This document shows, piece after piece, positions 1-9,305 of a stretch of 64,000 bases of DNA (position 1 is its first letter; each line of letters starts with the position of its first letter). Source of the DNA: Pseudomonas sp. WJP1 (GTDB taxonomy: Bacteria > Pseudomonadota > Gammaproteobacteria > Pseudomonadales > Pseudomonadaceae); NCBI RefSeq assembly GCF_028471945.1, contig NZ_CP110128.1, positions 4,080,501 to 4,144,500 of the forward strand, written 5' to 3'. The translations under genes and the position numbers were made by a program. The notes below the pieces were generated by a model, which saw only the letters and a list, made by a program, of their open reading frames with translations, did no database searches and was not told the DNA's origin.

Positions 1-612
1 GTCTGGCCCGGTCAAATCAAGGCAAACGCCAAAAACCACGACATCATCGGTGGCCTGGACCTGATGGCGACGTTCGCCTCGGTCGCCGGGATCAAACTGC
101 CGGAGAAAGATCGCGAAGGCCAGCCGATCATCTTCGACAGCTTTGACATGACCCCGGTGTTGAAGGGCACCGGTCCCGATCCACGCAAAGAGTGGTTCTA
201 CTTCACCGAAAACGAGCTGTCCCCGGGGGCTGCCCGAGTGGGCAACTACAAAGCCGTATTCAACCTGCGTGGCGACGATGGCGTATCGACCGGCGGACTG
301 GCCGTGGACACCAACCTGGGCTGGAAAGGTGCCACCAAATACGTGGCGACGGTACCGCAGGTGTTCGACCTGTATCAGGACCCGCAGGAGCGCTATGACA
401 TTTTCATGAGCAACGTTACCGAGCGCACCTGGACCATGGTGCCGATCAGCCAGTCCATTGAGAAACTCATGAAGACCTACATCAAATACCCGCCTCGCAA
501 GATGCAAAGCATGACCTACGACGGCCCGATCGAAATATCCAAGTACCAGAAATTCCAGTCGGTACGCGAAGATCTGCAGAAAGAAGGCATCACCATTCCA
601 ATACCCAACTAG
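1..612 (+). CDS. sulfatase (arylsulfatase-like), C-terminal part only
   Basis: The reading frame is open from the first base of the window, so the start and the catalytic N-terminal part lie outside it. The visible 203 residues contain a GGLDLMATFASVAGIKLP stretch, the usual place in alkaline-phosphatase-superfamily sulfatases where the DI/DL..T element follows the core, then FDMTPVLKGTGPDPRKEWFYF and a beta-rich tail with YKAVFNLRGDDG and FDLYQDPQERYD, a common sulfatase C-terminal layout. The family hydrolyses sulfate esters, often in the periplasm. The formylglycine Cys/Ser motif is not visible, so activity and substrate cannot be judged. A hairpin follows the stop codon. Confidence 0.8.
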   Translation, partial: VWPGQIKANAKNHDIIGGLDLMATFASVAGIKLPEKDREGQPIIFDSFDMTPVLKGTGPDPRKEWFYFTENELSPGAARVGNYKAVFNLRGDDGVSTGGLAVDTNLGWKGATKYVATVPQVFDLYQDPQERYDIFMSNVTERTWTMVPISQSIEKLMKTYIKYPPRKMQSMTYDGPIEISKYQKFQSVREDLQKEGITIPIPN

Positions 613-619
613 CGGTGGC

Positions 620-658
620 AAGCCAGCGCCTGCGCCTGATCGGCGCGGCGCTGGCTTT
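620..658 (+). terminator. hairpin after the sulfatase gene
   Basis: Perfect 11-bp arms AAGCCAGCGCC (620-630) and GGCGCTGGCTT (647-657), with a second smaller GC pairing inside the loop. Only a short T run follows, so it is a weak intrinsic terminator. It sits between two convergent genes. Confidence 0.5.
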
Positions 659-670
659 CGACTGCGGATT

Positions 671-1006
671 TCAACCTGCGGATGAATGCCGGGAATCGCT
701 GGCCGCGCTGTGGCTCCTGCCAGTCCGGGCATTCATGACCAGGTTACCCGCGGCAATTTCCCGCGCACGACACACACCCCACGCCAGCGCCGTCGTCATC
801 GTATCGTGGGGCAAGTAGTCGTGAGCCTCTTCAAACAGGTGCGATCCGTTTTTGTCGTAGACACCGATGAATAACTGCGTTCTGCCCTTTCTCGAAACTC
901 TGGTTTGAACATCAATAAGAGTGCCGTCATCTTGCAATTCATCGTGGGATCGACAGTGCAACTCGCAGTCCGCCCAGAGCCAATACGTGGAACCTCTGCG
1001 CATCAT
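671..1006 (-). CDS. conserved hypothetical protein, 111 aa
   Basis: Unrecognised small soluble protein beginning MMRRGSTYWLWADCELHC, with a central region rich in beta-forming residues (TRVSRKGRTQLFIGVYDKNGSHLFEEAHDYLP). No signal peptide or membrane segment is seen. The start at 1006 is chosen because GAGGAGG lies eight bases upstream; the longer frame to 1036 would put this ribosome binding site inside the gene. It converges on the sulfatase gene and has no partner on its own strand. Function unknown. Confidence 0.6.
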   Translation of the reverse strand: MMRRGSTYWLWADCELHCRSHDELQDDGTLIDVQTRVSRKGRTQLFIGVYDKNGSHLFEEAHDYLPHDTMTTALAWGVCRAREIAAGNLVMNARTGRSHSAASDSRHSSAG

Positions 1007-1441
1007 CTTCGCGGCCTCCTCTTGTTTGAATATCAATGAAAACCAACGCAGTACGAAATATTTAGTACGACAAATCTACAGCGTCAACTTCCTGAACGCT
1101 GCCATTTGTCGGGTGATTTTTTGTAGGCAATTCAACCCTGAAATACATCTCCCGTATCAACGTCGCTGCCAACTTAATTTTTCTCTATAGATAAAACCGC
1201 TAGTTGCAACTAGTTCGAAGAGTTATGACGGCATGACGATTGGGAACATTCTGATTTTTCCTGTGAAAAGGTTGATACTCAATGGATATGGCGCGGTCAT
1301 AACTTATGTGCAAACCGACGCCAGGTTACCGTTCAGCGCTACCTGGTCCTGTACTCCTTCTGCAGGGGAGCCGTTACCGGAATCGCGGTTTACGTTGGGC
1401 AGCTGGAGGCAGATCTTGCCCCGGCGATTAAGGTGAACCCT
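1007..1441. other. intergenic region before the first hybrid kinase
   Basis: No convincing gene is seen in about 430 bases. It is more AT-rich than its surroundings between 1040 and 1300 and must carry the divergent promoters of the 111-aa gene and the hybrid kinase. AGTACGA occurs twice, at about 1050 and 1064. A short plus-strand frame at 1233-1436 lacks a ribosome binding site and looks like chance. Confidence 0.5.
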
Positions 1442-4400
1442 ATGAAAACCACTGCGAAGCGCTCACCCAATGTTCCGCAACGAAAGGAACTGATCCCCAG
1501 CGACCTTGTATTCCCGGTGGTCGGGATTGGCGCTTCTGCCGGTGGCCTCAACGCGGTGAAATCGTTCTTCGAGCACATGCCCAATGACAATGGCATGGCC
1601 TTCGTGGTCATTCTCCATCTAGCCCCAGACCATGAAAGCATTGCCGACCGGATCATCCAGGACGTCACGCAAATGCCGGTGCGGCAGGTGACCGAGACGA
1701 TTTCGATCGAGAAAAACTCCGTGTACGTCATCTCGCCGGCCCATGACCTGATCATGAATGACGGCTATCTGTCCGTCGCCCCTGCACAGCGGTCGGCGGG
1801 CAGCCACATTGCTATCGATCTGTTCTTCAGGGATTTGGCGGATGTGCACAAGGAGCGGGCTTTTTGCGTGGTGCTGTCCGGCGCCGGCTCCGATGGCGCG
1901 GTCGGCTTGTCGCGCATCAAGGAACAAGGGGGAGTCACCTTGGTCCAGACCCCCGAAGAGGCCGAGTTCGACAGCATGCCGCGCGCGGCCATCGACACGC
2001 AGATGGTCGACCTGGTGATGCCGGTGGCGGAAATGCCACAAAAACTGCTGGAGCTCTGGCACAACGCACAGACCATCACCCTCCCCGGTGCCAATGATCC
2101 TGGCCTCAAGACGCCCCTTCCGGCCGAACGGGATGCCGCGAAGACCGAGCGATTGCTGCAGGACATTCTGCTGCATTTGCGCACGCATACCGGCCACGAT
2201 TTCAAGCACTACAAGCGCGCCACGGTGCTGCGCCGGATCGAGCGGCGCTTGCAGGTGACCGCCCATCCAGACCTGGCCGCCTACCATGACTACCTGCAAG
2301 CGCACCCGGAAGAAAACAACGCACTGCTGGGCGACATGTTGATCGGCGTGACCAACTTTTTCCGCGACCGCGAAGCCTTCGAAGCGCTGGAACGTGAAGT
2401 GGTGCCCAACCTGGTGAAATCGTTGCGCAACAGCCAGCCGCACCGTGAGGAAATCCGCGTCTGGTCAGCCGGCTGTTCGACCGGCGAAGAAGCCTACAGC
2501 GTGGCCATTCTGGTGAGTGAGCAGTTGGTACTCGACGCTGCAACGGCCAAAGTGCAAGTGTTTGCCACGGACATTGATGAGCGCGCCATTGCCTTTGGGC
2601 GCAAAGGTGTCTATCCCGGGGCGATCGTCACCGATGTCCCACCACAGCGCCTGCGTCAGCATTTCATCAAGGAGGGCCAGAACTTCAGGGTGCACAAGGA
2701 CATCCGTGACAAGGTGCTGTTCGCCAGGCACAGCTTGTTGCTGGACCCACCGTTTTCGCAGATCGACCTGATCGTCTGCCGGAACCTGTTGATTTACCTG
2801 GACCGCGACGTACAACGCACCCTCTACGAGATGTTTCATTTTGCCTTGCGGCCAGGTGGCTACCTGTTCTTGGGGTCCTCGGAATTCGCCGACGGTTGTC
2901 CGGACCTGTTTACCCCGGTGGACAAGCGCAATCGTATTTTCCGCGCCAGGAGCGCTTCGACCACCACCCGGCGCGCTCCGGCGCTGTTTCGCGATGGCCA
3001 TGCGCGAACCCCCACCACCGCCAGCCCCATCGAAACCAAAGCGAGCCGCAAGATTTCCTTCGCCGATATCCATCTGCGCGCGCTGGAAACGACCGCGCCA
3101 CCGAGCATCGTTGTCGACGCCAACGGCAACATCTTGCACTTGAGTGAAGGGGCCGGGCGTTTCCTGCGGTACGTGGCGGGAGAACTAACCCGCAGCTTGC
3201 TGGCACTCGCGCTTCCGGAATTGCGCCTGGAGCTGCGCACGATGCTGTACCAGGTTCATCAAAAAGGCGCGACAGTCACCTCGAGCAAGGTGCGGATCGA
3301 ACGAGAACAGCGGTATTACCAGGTGGACCTGACCGCGCACCCGTACAAGGATGAAGAAACCGACAGCGAGTACGTGCTGGTGATCTTCGAGGAACAGGAA
3401 ATCATTGCGCAGCTACAGTTGGATGTCGCTTCGAACGAGAGCGACAACCAGCTGCTGGCCAGTCTCGAGCATGATCTGCAGCGCACCAAGGCGCACTTGC
3501 AGGAGACGATCGAAGAGTCGGAAGTCTCCAGTGAAGAACTCAAGGCGTCGAACGAAGAAATGCAGGCCATCAATGAAGAGCTGCGTTCGGCCTCCGAAGA
3601 GCTGGAAACCAGCAAGGAAGAACTGCAGTCGATCAACGAAGAGCTGCTGACGGTCAACTACGAGCTCAAGACCAAGGTCGAGGAAACCGACAAGATCAAC
3701 GACTACCTTTCCAACCTGATCACCTCCACCGACATCGCCACGGTGTTCGTCGATCGCAACATGCGCATCCGTTGGTTCACCCCCCGGGCCACGGACATTT
3801 TCAGCATGCTGCCGGTCGATACCGGGCGCTCGTTGATGGACATCACCCACCGCCTCGATTATCCGGAAATGGTTGAGGATGCAGAGACGGTTTTTGGCTC
3901 GCTGAACATGATCGAGCGTGAGGTCAGCAGCATTGACCAGCGTTGGTACATTGCCCGATTGCTGCCCTACCGTTCCAGCGAGGACCATATCGACGGCACG
4001 GTGCTGACCTTTATCGACATCACCAAACGTCGCGCCGCCGAAGACGAACTGCGCCTGGGCGAGGAACGCATGCGCCTGGTTGCCGAAAGCACCCACGATT
4101 TTGCCATCATCATCCTCGACGAGAATGGCGTGATTGCCGACTGGAACACCGGCGCCGAGCTGATTTTCGGCTATACCAAAGCGCAAGTGCTCGGCGCCTA
4201 TTACGACCTGATTTTCGTGCCCGAAGACCGTGCGACGGGCGTGCCGGAAACCGAGCTGCGCCAGGCTCGCGAGCAAGGTCGCGGCGAAGACGAGCGCTGG
4301 CACCTGCGCAAGGACGGCAGCCGTTTTTATTGCAGCGGCGAAGTCACGTTGCTCAAGGGCGAGAACCTGCAGGGCTATGTGAAGATTGCCCGCGACCTGA

Positions 4401-5584
4401 CCGGTCACAAGCGCATGCATGACGAACAAAGCCAGCAACTGGCCGAAACCCAGACCAGCAGCCACCTCAAGGACGAGTTCTTTGCGGTGATGTCCCACGA
4501 ACTCAAGCACCCGCTAAATCTCATCCAGCTCAATGCCGAACTGCTGCGGCGCCTGCCGATGACCAAAAGCGCCGGGACAGCCATGAAGGCCGTGAACACC
4601 ATTTGCGATGCCGTCGCCAGCCAGGCGCGGATCATCGACGACCTGCTGGACGTCGCCCGGGTGCGCACCGGCAAACTCAAGCTGAAAAAACAGGCGGTAG
4701 ACCTGGGACGGATTCTCCAGGATATCTACACCGTGGTGATCAATGACCAGCATCCGTGCGAAGTCGTGCTGCAGGTGCCACAGCCCCCCGAGCCACCTCT
4801 GGTGGTGGATGCCGACAGCACGCGCCTGGAACAGATCATCTGGAACCTGCTCAACAACGCGCTGAAATTCACGCCCAAGGATGGCCGCATCGAACTGATC
4901 GCCCATCGCGTCGAGAACATGGCCCAGTTGGACGTCATCGACAGCGGCGTGGGGCTTGAGCAGGACAATCTGCACAAGGTATTTGACCTCTTCAGCCAGG
5001 CGGACAACCAGCACACCCCGCAACAGCGCGAAGGCCTGGGCATCGGCCTGTCGTTGGTGCGCCAACTGGTGGAAGCCCACGGCGGTTCGGTGGATGTGCA
5101 GTCCGAAGGCATCGGTCGTGGTTGTACCTTCACCATCCGTTTGCCGCTCTCCCGGCCCTCACAGCAGCCGAGTGAGCAACCGGCCGTCGCCGAACAGGGG
5201 CGTTTAGTCGGGCAGAAAGTGCTGCTGGTGGATGACTCCCGAGACGTCATGGAAGTCCTGCAGATGCTGCTGGAAATGGAAGACGCCCATGTCGAAGCGT
5301 TCAGCGACCCACTGCAAGCCCTTAAGGCGGCCAAAGACAGCAACTACGACGTGATCATTTCGGACATCGGCATGCCGGTCATGGACGGCCATCAGTTCAT
5401 CCGCGCCATCCGCCAGATTTCCCAACTCAAACACACGCCCGCCATTGCCCTGACGGGTTATGCCACCAGCGACGACGAGAAAAAGGCCAGGCAATCGGGC
5501 TTTGATTACCACGTGAGCAAGCCGGTTTCCCATGACGACTTCATCGACCTCATCGACGAGGCTTGCAGTACGCGGCCTTACTGA
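1442..5584 (+). CDS. CheB-CheR-PAS-histidine kinase-receiver hybrid (copy 1)
   Basis: A 1380-residue fusion. Residues 20-200 are a CheB methylesterase domain with the likely triad Ser32 (GASAGG), His59 (ILHLAPDH) and Asp151 (SGAGSDGA). About 215-500 is a CheR methyltransferase with the SAM-binding VWSAGCSTGEEAYS and the NLLIYLD motif. Then comes a PAS-like domain, a long coiled coil near 660-755 built of EEL/NEE repeats, two PAS domains (about 755-990), a HisKA domain with phosphoacceptor His1019 in SHELKHPL, an HATPase_c domain with NALKFTP and GLGIGLSLV, and a C-terminal receiver with phosphorylatable Asp1308 in SDIGMP. It is probably cytosolic, with no membrane segment. ATG 1442 is preferred over GTG 1433 because AAGGTG is well spaced from it. 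It has a full-length paralog at 25659-29807. No chemoreceptor genes are nearby, so it is not a standard chemotaxis adaptation module. Confidence 0.93.
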   Translation: MKTTAKRSPNVPQRKELIPSDLVFPVVGIGASAGGLNAVKSFFEHMPNDNGMAFVVILHLAPDHESIADRIIQDVTQMPVRQVTETISIEKNSVYVISPAHDLIMNDGYLSVAPAQRSAGSHIAIDLFFRDLADVHKERAFCVVLSGAGSDGAVGLSRIKEQGGVTLVQTPEEAEFDSMPRAAIDTQMVDLVMPVAEMPQKLLELWHNAQTITLPGANDPGLKTPLPAERDAAKTERLLQDILLHLRTHTGHDFKHYKRATVLRRIERRLQVTAHPDLAAYHDYLQAHPEENNALLGDMLIGVTNFFRDREAFEALEREVVPNLVKSLRNSQPHREEIRVWSAGCSTGEEAYSVAILVSEQLVLDAATAKVQVFATDIDERAIAFGRKGVYPGAIVTDVPPQRLRQHFIKEGQNFRVHKDIRDKVLFARHSLLLDPPFSQIDLIVCRNLLIYLDRDVQRTLYEMFHFALRPGGYLFLGSSEFADGCPDLFTPVDKRNRIFRARSASTTTRRAPALFRDGHARTPTTASPIETKASRKISFADIHLRALETTAPPSIVVDANGNILHLSEGAGRFLRYVAGELTRSLLALALPELRLELRTMLYQVHQKGATVTSSKVRIEREQRYYQVDLTAHPYKDEETDSEYVLVIFEEQEIIAQLQLDVASNESDNQLLASLEHDLQRTKAHLQETIEESEVSSEELKASNEEMQAINEELRSASEELETSKEELQSINEELLTVNYELKTKVEETDKINDYLSNLITSTDIATVFVDRNMRIRWFTPRATDIFSMLPVDTGRSLMDITHRLDYPEMVEDAETVFGSLNMIEREVSSIDQRWYIARLLPYRSSEDHIDGTVLTFIDITKRRAAEDELRLGEERMRLVAESTHDFAIIILDENGVIADWNTGAELIFGYTKAQVLGAYYDLIFVPEDRATGVPETELRQAREQGRGEDERWHLRKDGSRFYCSGEVTLLKGENLQGYVKIARDLTGHKRMHDEQSQQLAETQTSSHLKDEFFAVMSHELKHPLNLIQLNAELLRRLPMTKSAGTAMKAVNTICDAVASQARIIDDLLDVARVRTGKLKLKKQAVDLGRILQDIYTVVINDQHPCEVVLQVPQPPEPPLVVDADSTRLEQIIWNLLNNALKFTPKDGRIELIAHRVENMAQLDVIDSGVGLEQDNLHKVFDLFSQADNQHTPQQREGLGIGLSLVRQLVEAHGGSVDVQSEGIGRGCTFTIRLPLSRPSQQPSEQPAVAEQGRLVGQKVLLVDDSRDVMEVLQMLLEMEDAHVEAFSDPLQALKAAKDSNYDVIISDIGMPVMDGHQFIRAIRQISQLKHTPAIALTGYATSDDEKKARQSGFDYHVSKPVSHDDFIDLIDEACSTRPY

Positions 5585-5599
5585 ACGGCCGCGTACCGT

Positions 5600-6112
5600 T
5601 CAATTCGTCCCTACCTGATGTTTCCCCGCGAATTGCCTGCGGAACCAGTCCGAGAGCATCGCCTTCTCGGAATAGAGCCTGTCACTTCGGCTGAGGCGCC
5701 CCGGGCGCTGGAGGTACATCTGGTCCATGACCCTGGCGTCGGCTTGACTGACCACCTCACCGTTTTGCTTGAGCACGTAATGCAGATCGATGCTCGGCCA
5801 GGTGATATCGCGCATGAAGCGCACGTCATAGGCATTCGGCCGCCAGGGTTCATAGCGGCCGGCCAGGTCGATGTTGCGTATTTCGATTTGCAGCGCCTGA
5901 TTAGGTGGCAGGTAGCGCTCGCCCAGTTTCTGGATATGGCTGCGCAACGCGTTCATGACGTAAGGATCGGCACCCCGTTCATAGCCCGGACTATCCAGGC
6001 TGGCATCGTTGAAACTCTCGGGGTTCTTGAAGACGACTTCGACCGAAGACGCTGCGTTGGCGAGTGGCACCGCCAACAGGGCGATCGAGATGCAAGCGGT
6101 TATCAAGCGCAT
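5600..6112 (-). CDS. DUF3016 family exported protein
   Basis: 170 residues. It starts MRLITACISIALLAVPLANA, a clear signal peptide with an ANA cleavage site, followed by SSVEVVFKNPESFNDASL and a central IEIRNIDLAGRYEPW, features of the DUF3016 family, whose function is unknown. The start at 6112 has GGAGGTGAGG directly upstream; the longer frame to 6154 adds an unlikely arginine-rich lead that would hide the signal peptide. It is periplasmic by inference and converges with the hybrid kinase, only 15 bases from its stop codon. Confidence 0.75.
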   Translation of the reverse strand: MRLITACISIALLAVPLANAASSVEVVFKNPESFNDASLDSPGYERGADPYVMNALRSHIQKLGERYLPPNQALQIEIRNIDLAGRYEPWRPNAYDVRFMRDITWPSIDLHYVLKQNGEVVSQADARVMDQMYLQRPGRLSRSDRLYSEKAMLSDWFRRQFAGKHQVGTN

Positions 6113-6312
6113 GGCCTCACCTCCAGGCGCAGCGCGATTCGATGCAGGCTGCACCCTATTCAGTTTACGCCCAGGTGCATATGTGGGGTACTGGATGATC
6201 CATGGCCCCCTGATCCACTAGTCGGCCAAAAGGTACCCTCGTCCAGAGAGCGTTGACGCACCCACCCCGCAAGCGTTGAATTTTCCTGTAGCTCATACAG
6301 GGAGGACACCAC

Positions 6313-6693
6313 ATGGCAAAAATAAAAATCCTGGCCGGGGATTTCCTTGAGGGGAGTGCAGTGCTGGAACCTGGCTTTATCACGATAGAAACGGCTGTCT
6401 ACCCATGGCCTGGCCTCAAGATTGCGACATCCGAAATACTCGACGCCACAGTCGTCAGTGAAACGTCCTATCGGGACGTATCGAGCACTGTCGGCCTGGG
6501 ATTGGCGGGCGCATTGGCCCTCGGTCCGATCGGCGCTGTCGCCGGGGTGATACTGGCGGACGATGAGATCGAACTGACCTTTTCGATGCAGCTCAGGGAT
6601 GGCAGGTCGCTGCTGTGCGCGACCGAGAAGCGCACCTACCGGGACATTGAGGCGGCAATAGGCAAGCAGGCGATTGCGAAGTACTTCACATAG
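6313..6693 (+). CDS. small conserved protein with central glycine/alanine-rich hydrophobic segment, 126 aa
   Basis: GGAGGA lies just upstream of ATG 6313. The N-terminal half is beta-rich (AKIKILAGDF, VLEPGFITIE, YPWPGLKIATSEI). Residues 60-83, GLGLAGALALGPIGAVAGVI, form a glycine-zipper-like hydrophobic stretch, followed by FSMQLRDGRSLLCATEKRTYRDIE. It looks like a small regulatory or membrane-associated protein of the kind often next to SHOCT-type genes. No function is assigned. It is a single-gene unit with its own terminator at 6724. Confidence 0.65.
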   Translation: MAKIKILAGDFLEGSAVLEPGFITIETAVYPWPGLKIATSEILDATVVSETSYRDVSSTVGLGLAGALALGPIGAVAGVILADDEIELTFSMQLRDGRSLLCATEKRTYRDIEAAIGKQAIAKYFT

Positions 6694-6723
6694 CGTTGAA
6701 TGTGCAGACCGCAGCATTCCTGA

Positions 6724-6747
6724 GCCCGGCCAGGTGCCGGGCTTTTT
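6724..6747 (+). terminator. intrinsic terminator after the 126-aa gene
   Basis: Perfect 7-bp stem GCCCGGC (6724-6730) and GCCGGGC (6736-6742) followed by five T residues. Confidence 0.85.
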
Positions 6748-6828
6748 CATGGCTTTCAAATAAGCTTCACGGCGCCTGTCATACACTCGGCCACACTGGC
6801 GATGGCTCGCCAGCGCAGCACATGGATG

Positions 6829-8187
6829 CTAGCGAATACCCGCCCCTGCCAGGGACTCGGGCGACCACTGTGCCTTGGACAGCGCACTGATGTAGTGGAT
6901 GCCGCCGTACGGGCCAACCACGCCGTTGATGTTGTAGGAACCGCCAACCAGGTCATAGATCATGTACGGCGTGGCGTCCGGCACCTGCTTGTCATAGCTC
7001 TGGCTCAGGAAGGCGAAGGAACCACGGTAGAGCTGGCCACGGGAATCGTACTGGTCAGAGGCCAGGGCCACCCAGCTGTCTTCATCCAGGTAGAAGCGGC
7101 GCTTCTGGTAAACGTGACGTGCGCCGGACTTCAGGTTGCCTTCCACCACCCAGACGCGGTGCTTCTCCCAGCGCACCATATCCGGCGCCAGATGGTTGGA
7201 GGTGGTCAGCGATTTCGGATCCTGGGCGTAGGTCAGCTTGTAGGTGTTGTAGGGCATGATCATTTCCTCCTTGCCCACCAACTTCCAGTCATAGCGATCC
7301 AGCGCGCCGTTGAACACGAACACGTCGTCGTAGGTGCCGGTGCCGGCCGTGCCCGGGTTAGGCGTGTCGTAGGCCAGGCTCGGGGCCAGCTTCACTCGGC
7401 GTTGGCCAGGCAGATACTGCCAGGCGCGGCGCGGCATTTGGATGGCGTTGGTGGCGTCCTTGAGCATGATGGCTTCACCGGCGCGCCGCGCCGGGCCGGT
7501 GTAATACAGTTTCATCTGGTAGTACACGTCGGAGCTGGTGATCGGCTGCGACATGTTCTCGTAGATCGGGTAGTTGATGAATGCTTGAGCGGTGGTCGCC
7601 AGGCTGGCCACACCGGCCGAGTCGACGTTCCAGGAATCGTACTTGGCATTGATATTGACGCCCTGGTAACGCAGCAGGAAGTTCCACATTGCCTCGGCGC
7701 CCGATTGCGGAATCGGGAATGGCACGCCCGGCAAGACGTTGTCGATGGCCAACCCGCCTTCGAGGGACTTGGCCCCGGTGGCATTCTTCACGCTGTTATC
7801 CAGTACCGCCTGCGGTAGTACTACAGTGCGGTGGGTCGGATAAACATCGACACGGTAGCTGGGAAATCTCTCGATCAGCTTCACCGTGGTGGCCGTGAGC
7901 ATGCCCTGGTATTGGCGGATGTTCTTGCCGTCGATCACCAGCACCGGTTTTTCACTGGCAAAGGGGTCCGGACGAAAAGTGTCGCCCGCCTTGAAGCTGG
8001 CCGGAGCGGTGGTCAGGCCGCCGTTGTAGGCCGGAATGGAGCCATCGGCATTACCGGCCTTCTCCGCGCCCACCAGGGTCAGGCTGGTGCCCAGCCTGGC
8101 CACTTGTTCAGGGGAAACTGCGGCGTGTACCGCCGTTGTGAAAACCACTGCAAGGGAAGTCGCCATCAAACTGTTCACGAACATCAT
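6829..8187 (-). CDS. DUF1329 domain exported protein
   Basis: 452 residues beginning MMFVNSLMATSLAVVFTTAVHAA, a signal peptide. The body matches the DUF1329 pattern: LGTSLTLVGAEKAGNADGSIPAYNGG near the N-terminus, RRAWQYLPGQRRVKLAPS in the middle and MVRWEKHRVWVVEGNLK later. Members are exported beta-rich proteins, probably lipid- or hydrophobic-substrate carriers resembling LolB/outer-lysophospholipid binding folds, often beside catabolic or transport genes. Start 8187 is chosen because AGGAGA lies eight bases upstream; the frame to 8244 would place the signal peptide internally. It is the last gene on this strand after the catabolic cluster and may be part of that regulon. Confidence 0.85.
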   Translation of the reverse strand: MMFVNSLMATSLAVVFTTAVHAAVSPEQVARLGTSLTLVGAEKAGNADGSIPAYNGGLTTAPASFKAGDTFRPDPFASEKPVLVIDGKNIRQYQGMLTATTVKLIERFPSYRVDVYPTHRTVVLPQAVLDNSVKNATGAKSLEGGLAIDNVLPGVPFPIPQSGAEAMWNFLLRYQGVNINAKYDSWNVDSAGVASLATTAQAFINYPIYENMSQPITSSDVYYQMKLYYTGPARRAGEAIMLKDATNAIQMPRRAWQYLPGQRRVKLAPSLAYDTPNPGTAGTGTYDDVFVFNGALDRYDWKLVGKEEMIMPYNTYKLTYAQDPKSLTTSNHLAPDMVRWEKHRVWVVEGNLKSGARHVYQKRRFYLDEDSWVALASDQYDSRGQLYRGSFAFLSQSYDKQVPDATPYMIYDLVGGSYNINGVVGPYGGIHYISALSKAQWSPESLAGAGIR

Positions 8188-8399
8188 TCTGTAGATCTCC
8201 TGCCCGGAACCCGGGCAATGCGAATGTTTAGAAAGTTTTTTCATGGTCGGGCCACGGCCAACTGACTTCGCCTCGAACGCGTACTACAAACGCTATGTTC
8301 ATGCATTGACTTGTCTCCGTTTGTTTTTTTTATCTAAACAACATCAAGTATTTCGATGACGGGGTTGCACTTTCCTGCCGAGATCATTGTTTGTTGAAA

Positions 8400-9251
8400 T
8401 CAACCTTTATAGCGAACACACGCCTGGCGTTGCTGGCCGAGTTTTTCAATACCCAAAGTGACAATGTCGTTTTCTTCAAGGAAAACCGGTGTGGGCTTGA
8501 TACCCATCCCAACGCCTGGAGGCGTACCCGTGGTAATAATGTCGCCAGGGTAAAGTCGCATGAACTGGCTGATATACGCCACGAGGGTGGGCACATCAAA
8601 AATCATCGTCGCCGTGTTCCCTGTTTGCCGGCGAACGCCATTCACATCCAGCCACATGGATAAGTTCTGTACGTCGCCTATCTCATCCTTGGTGATGAAC
8701 CATGGGCCGATCGGGCCAAAACTATCGCAACTCTTTCCTTTATCCCAGGTCCCCCCACGCTCCAATTGATAGGCTCTTTCGGAAACATCATTAACCAGGA
8801 CATAACCCGCTACATGCAAGAGTGCATCTTTTTTATCGAGGTAGGCGCCTTCACTGCCAATAACAATTCCAAGTTCAACCTCCCAATCGGTTTTTTGGCT
8901 ATCGGGTGGAAGGATGATTTCATCATGGGGGCCCGTGATACAGGAGTTGGCCTTCATGAACACGATAGGTTCCGAGGGAATCGGCAGATTGGCCTCCTGC
9001 GCATGATCCCGGTAATTCAACCCGATCGCGAGGAACTTGCCGGTTACCCGCAGTGGTGCCCCCAACCTGGGACTTCCCTCCACGGCTGGGAGAGTTGAAG
9101 GATCGATATCTTGTAGATGCGCCAGAGATGATGGCGTGAATGTACTTGCGTCGATGTCGCTGAGAATACCGCTCAGGTCTCTGATGATGTCCTGGCTATC
9201 GAGCAGGCCAGGCTTCTCCCTGCCCTTTTCTCCAAATCTTACCAATCGCAT
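8400..9251 (-). CDS. fumarylacetoacetate hydrolase family protein
   Basis: 283 residues, single FAH domain. The N-terminus is the short lid region; the core starts at GKFLAIGLNYRDHAQE. Metal ligands are visible as DWEVELGIVIG (ExE) and the Asp in VNDVSER, and TGTPPGVG is the conserved substrate loop near the C-terminus. The family cleaves or hydrates C-C bonds in beta-diketo, oxaloacetate-like or ring-opened acids with Mg or Mn. It lies 54 bases after an SDR gene and is likely co-transcribed with it, fitting a catabolic step after oxidation of the substrate. Exact substrate unknown. Confidence 0.9.
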   Translation of the reverse strand: MRLVRFGEKGREKPGLLDSQDIIRDLSGILSDIDASTFTPSSLAHLQDIDPSTLPAVEGSPRLGAPLRVTGKFLAIGLNYRDHAQEANLPIPSEPIVFMKANSCITGPHDEIILPPDSQKTDWEVELGIVIGSEGAYLDKKDALLHVAGYVLVNDVSERAYQLERGGTWDKGKSCDSFGPIGPWFITKDEIGDVQNLSMWLDVNGVRRQTGNTATMIFDVPTLVAYISQFMRLYPGDIITTGTPPGVGMGIKPTPVFLEENDIVTLGIEKLGQQRQACVRYKG

Positions 9252-9305
9252 AGTTTCGTCCAGATGTTGAAGTGGGTGTTGTACTCGACAGCCAGTTCGC
9301 GCTGT

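Noticed and set aside
3413..4510. 365-codon minus-strand frame across hybrid kinase copy 1
   Set aside because: Same kind of shadow; the paralog has a matching one only because the coding strands are alike.
5582..5602. TGAACGG/CCGTTCA hairpin at the end of hybrid kinase copy 1
   Set aside because: Seven-bp arms with no T run; too weak to call a terminator although it lies between convergent genes.
6188..6194. TGGGGTA word resembling the AraC half-site
   Set aside because: A single short match with no second half-site 21 bp away and no relation to the catabolic genes.
6796..6813. CTGGCGA/TCGCCAG palindrome after the DUF1329 gene
   Set aside because: Perfect 7-bp arms but no T run on either strand; may be chance in GC-rich DNA.
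6802..7818. 338-codon plus-strand frame antisense to the DUF1329 gene
   Set aside because: The minus-strand frame has a signal peptide, ribosome binding site and family features; the plus frame has none.
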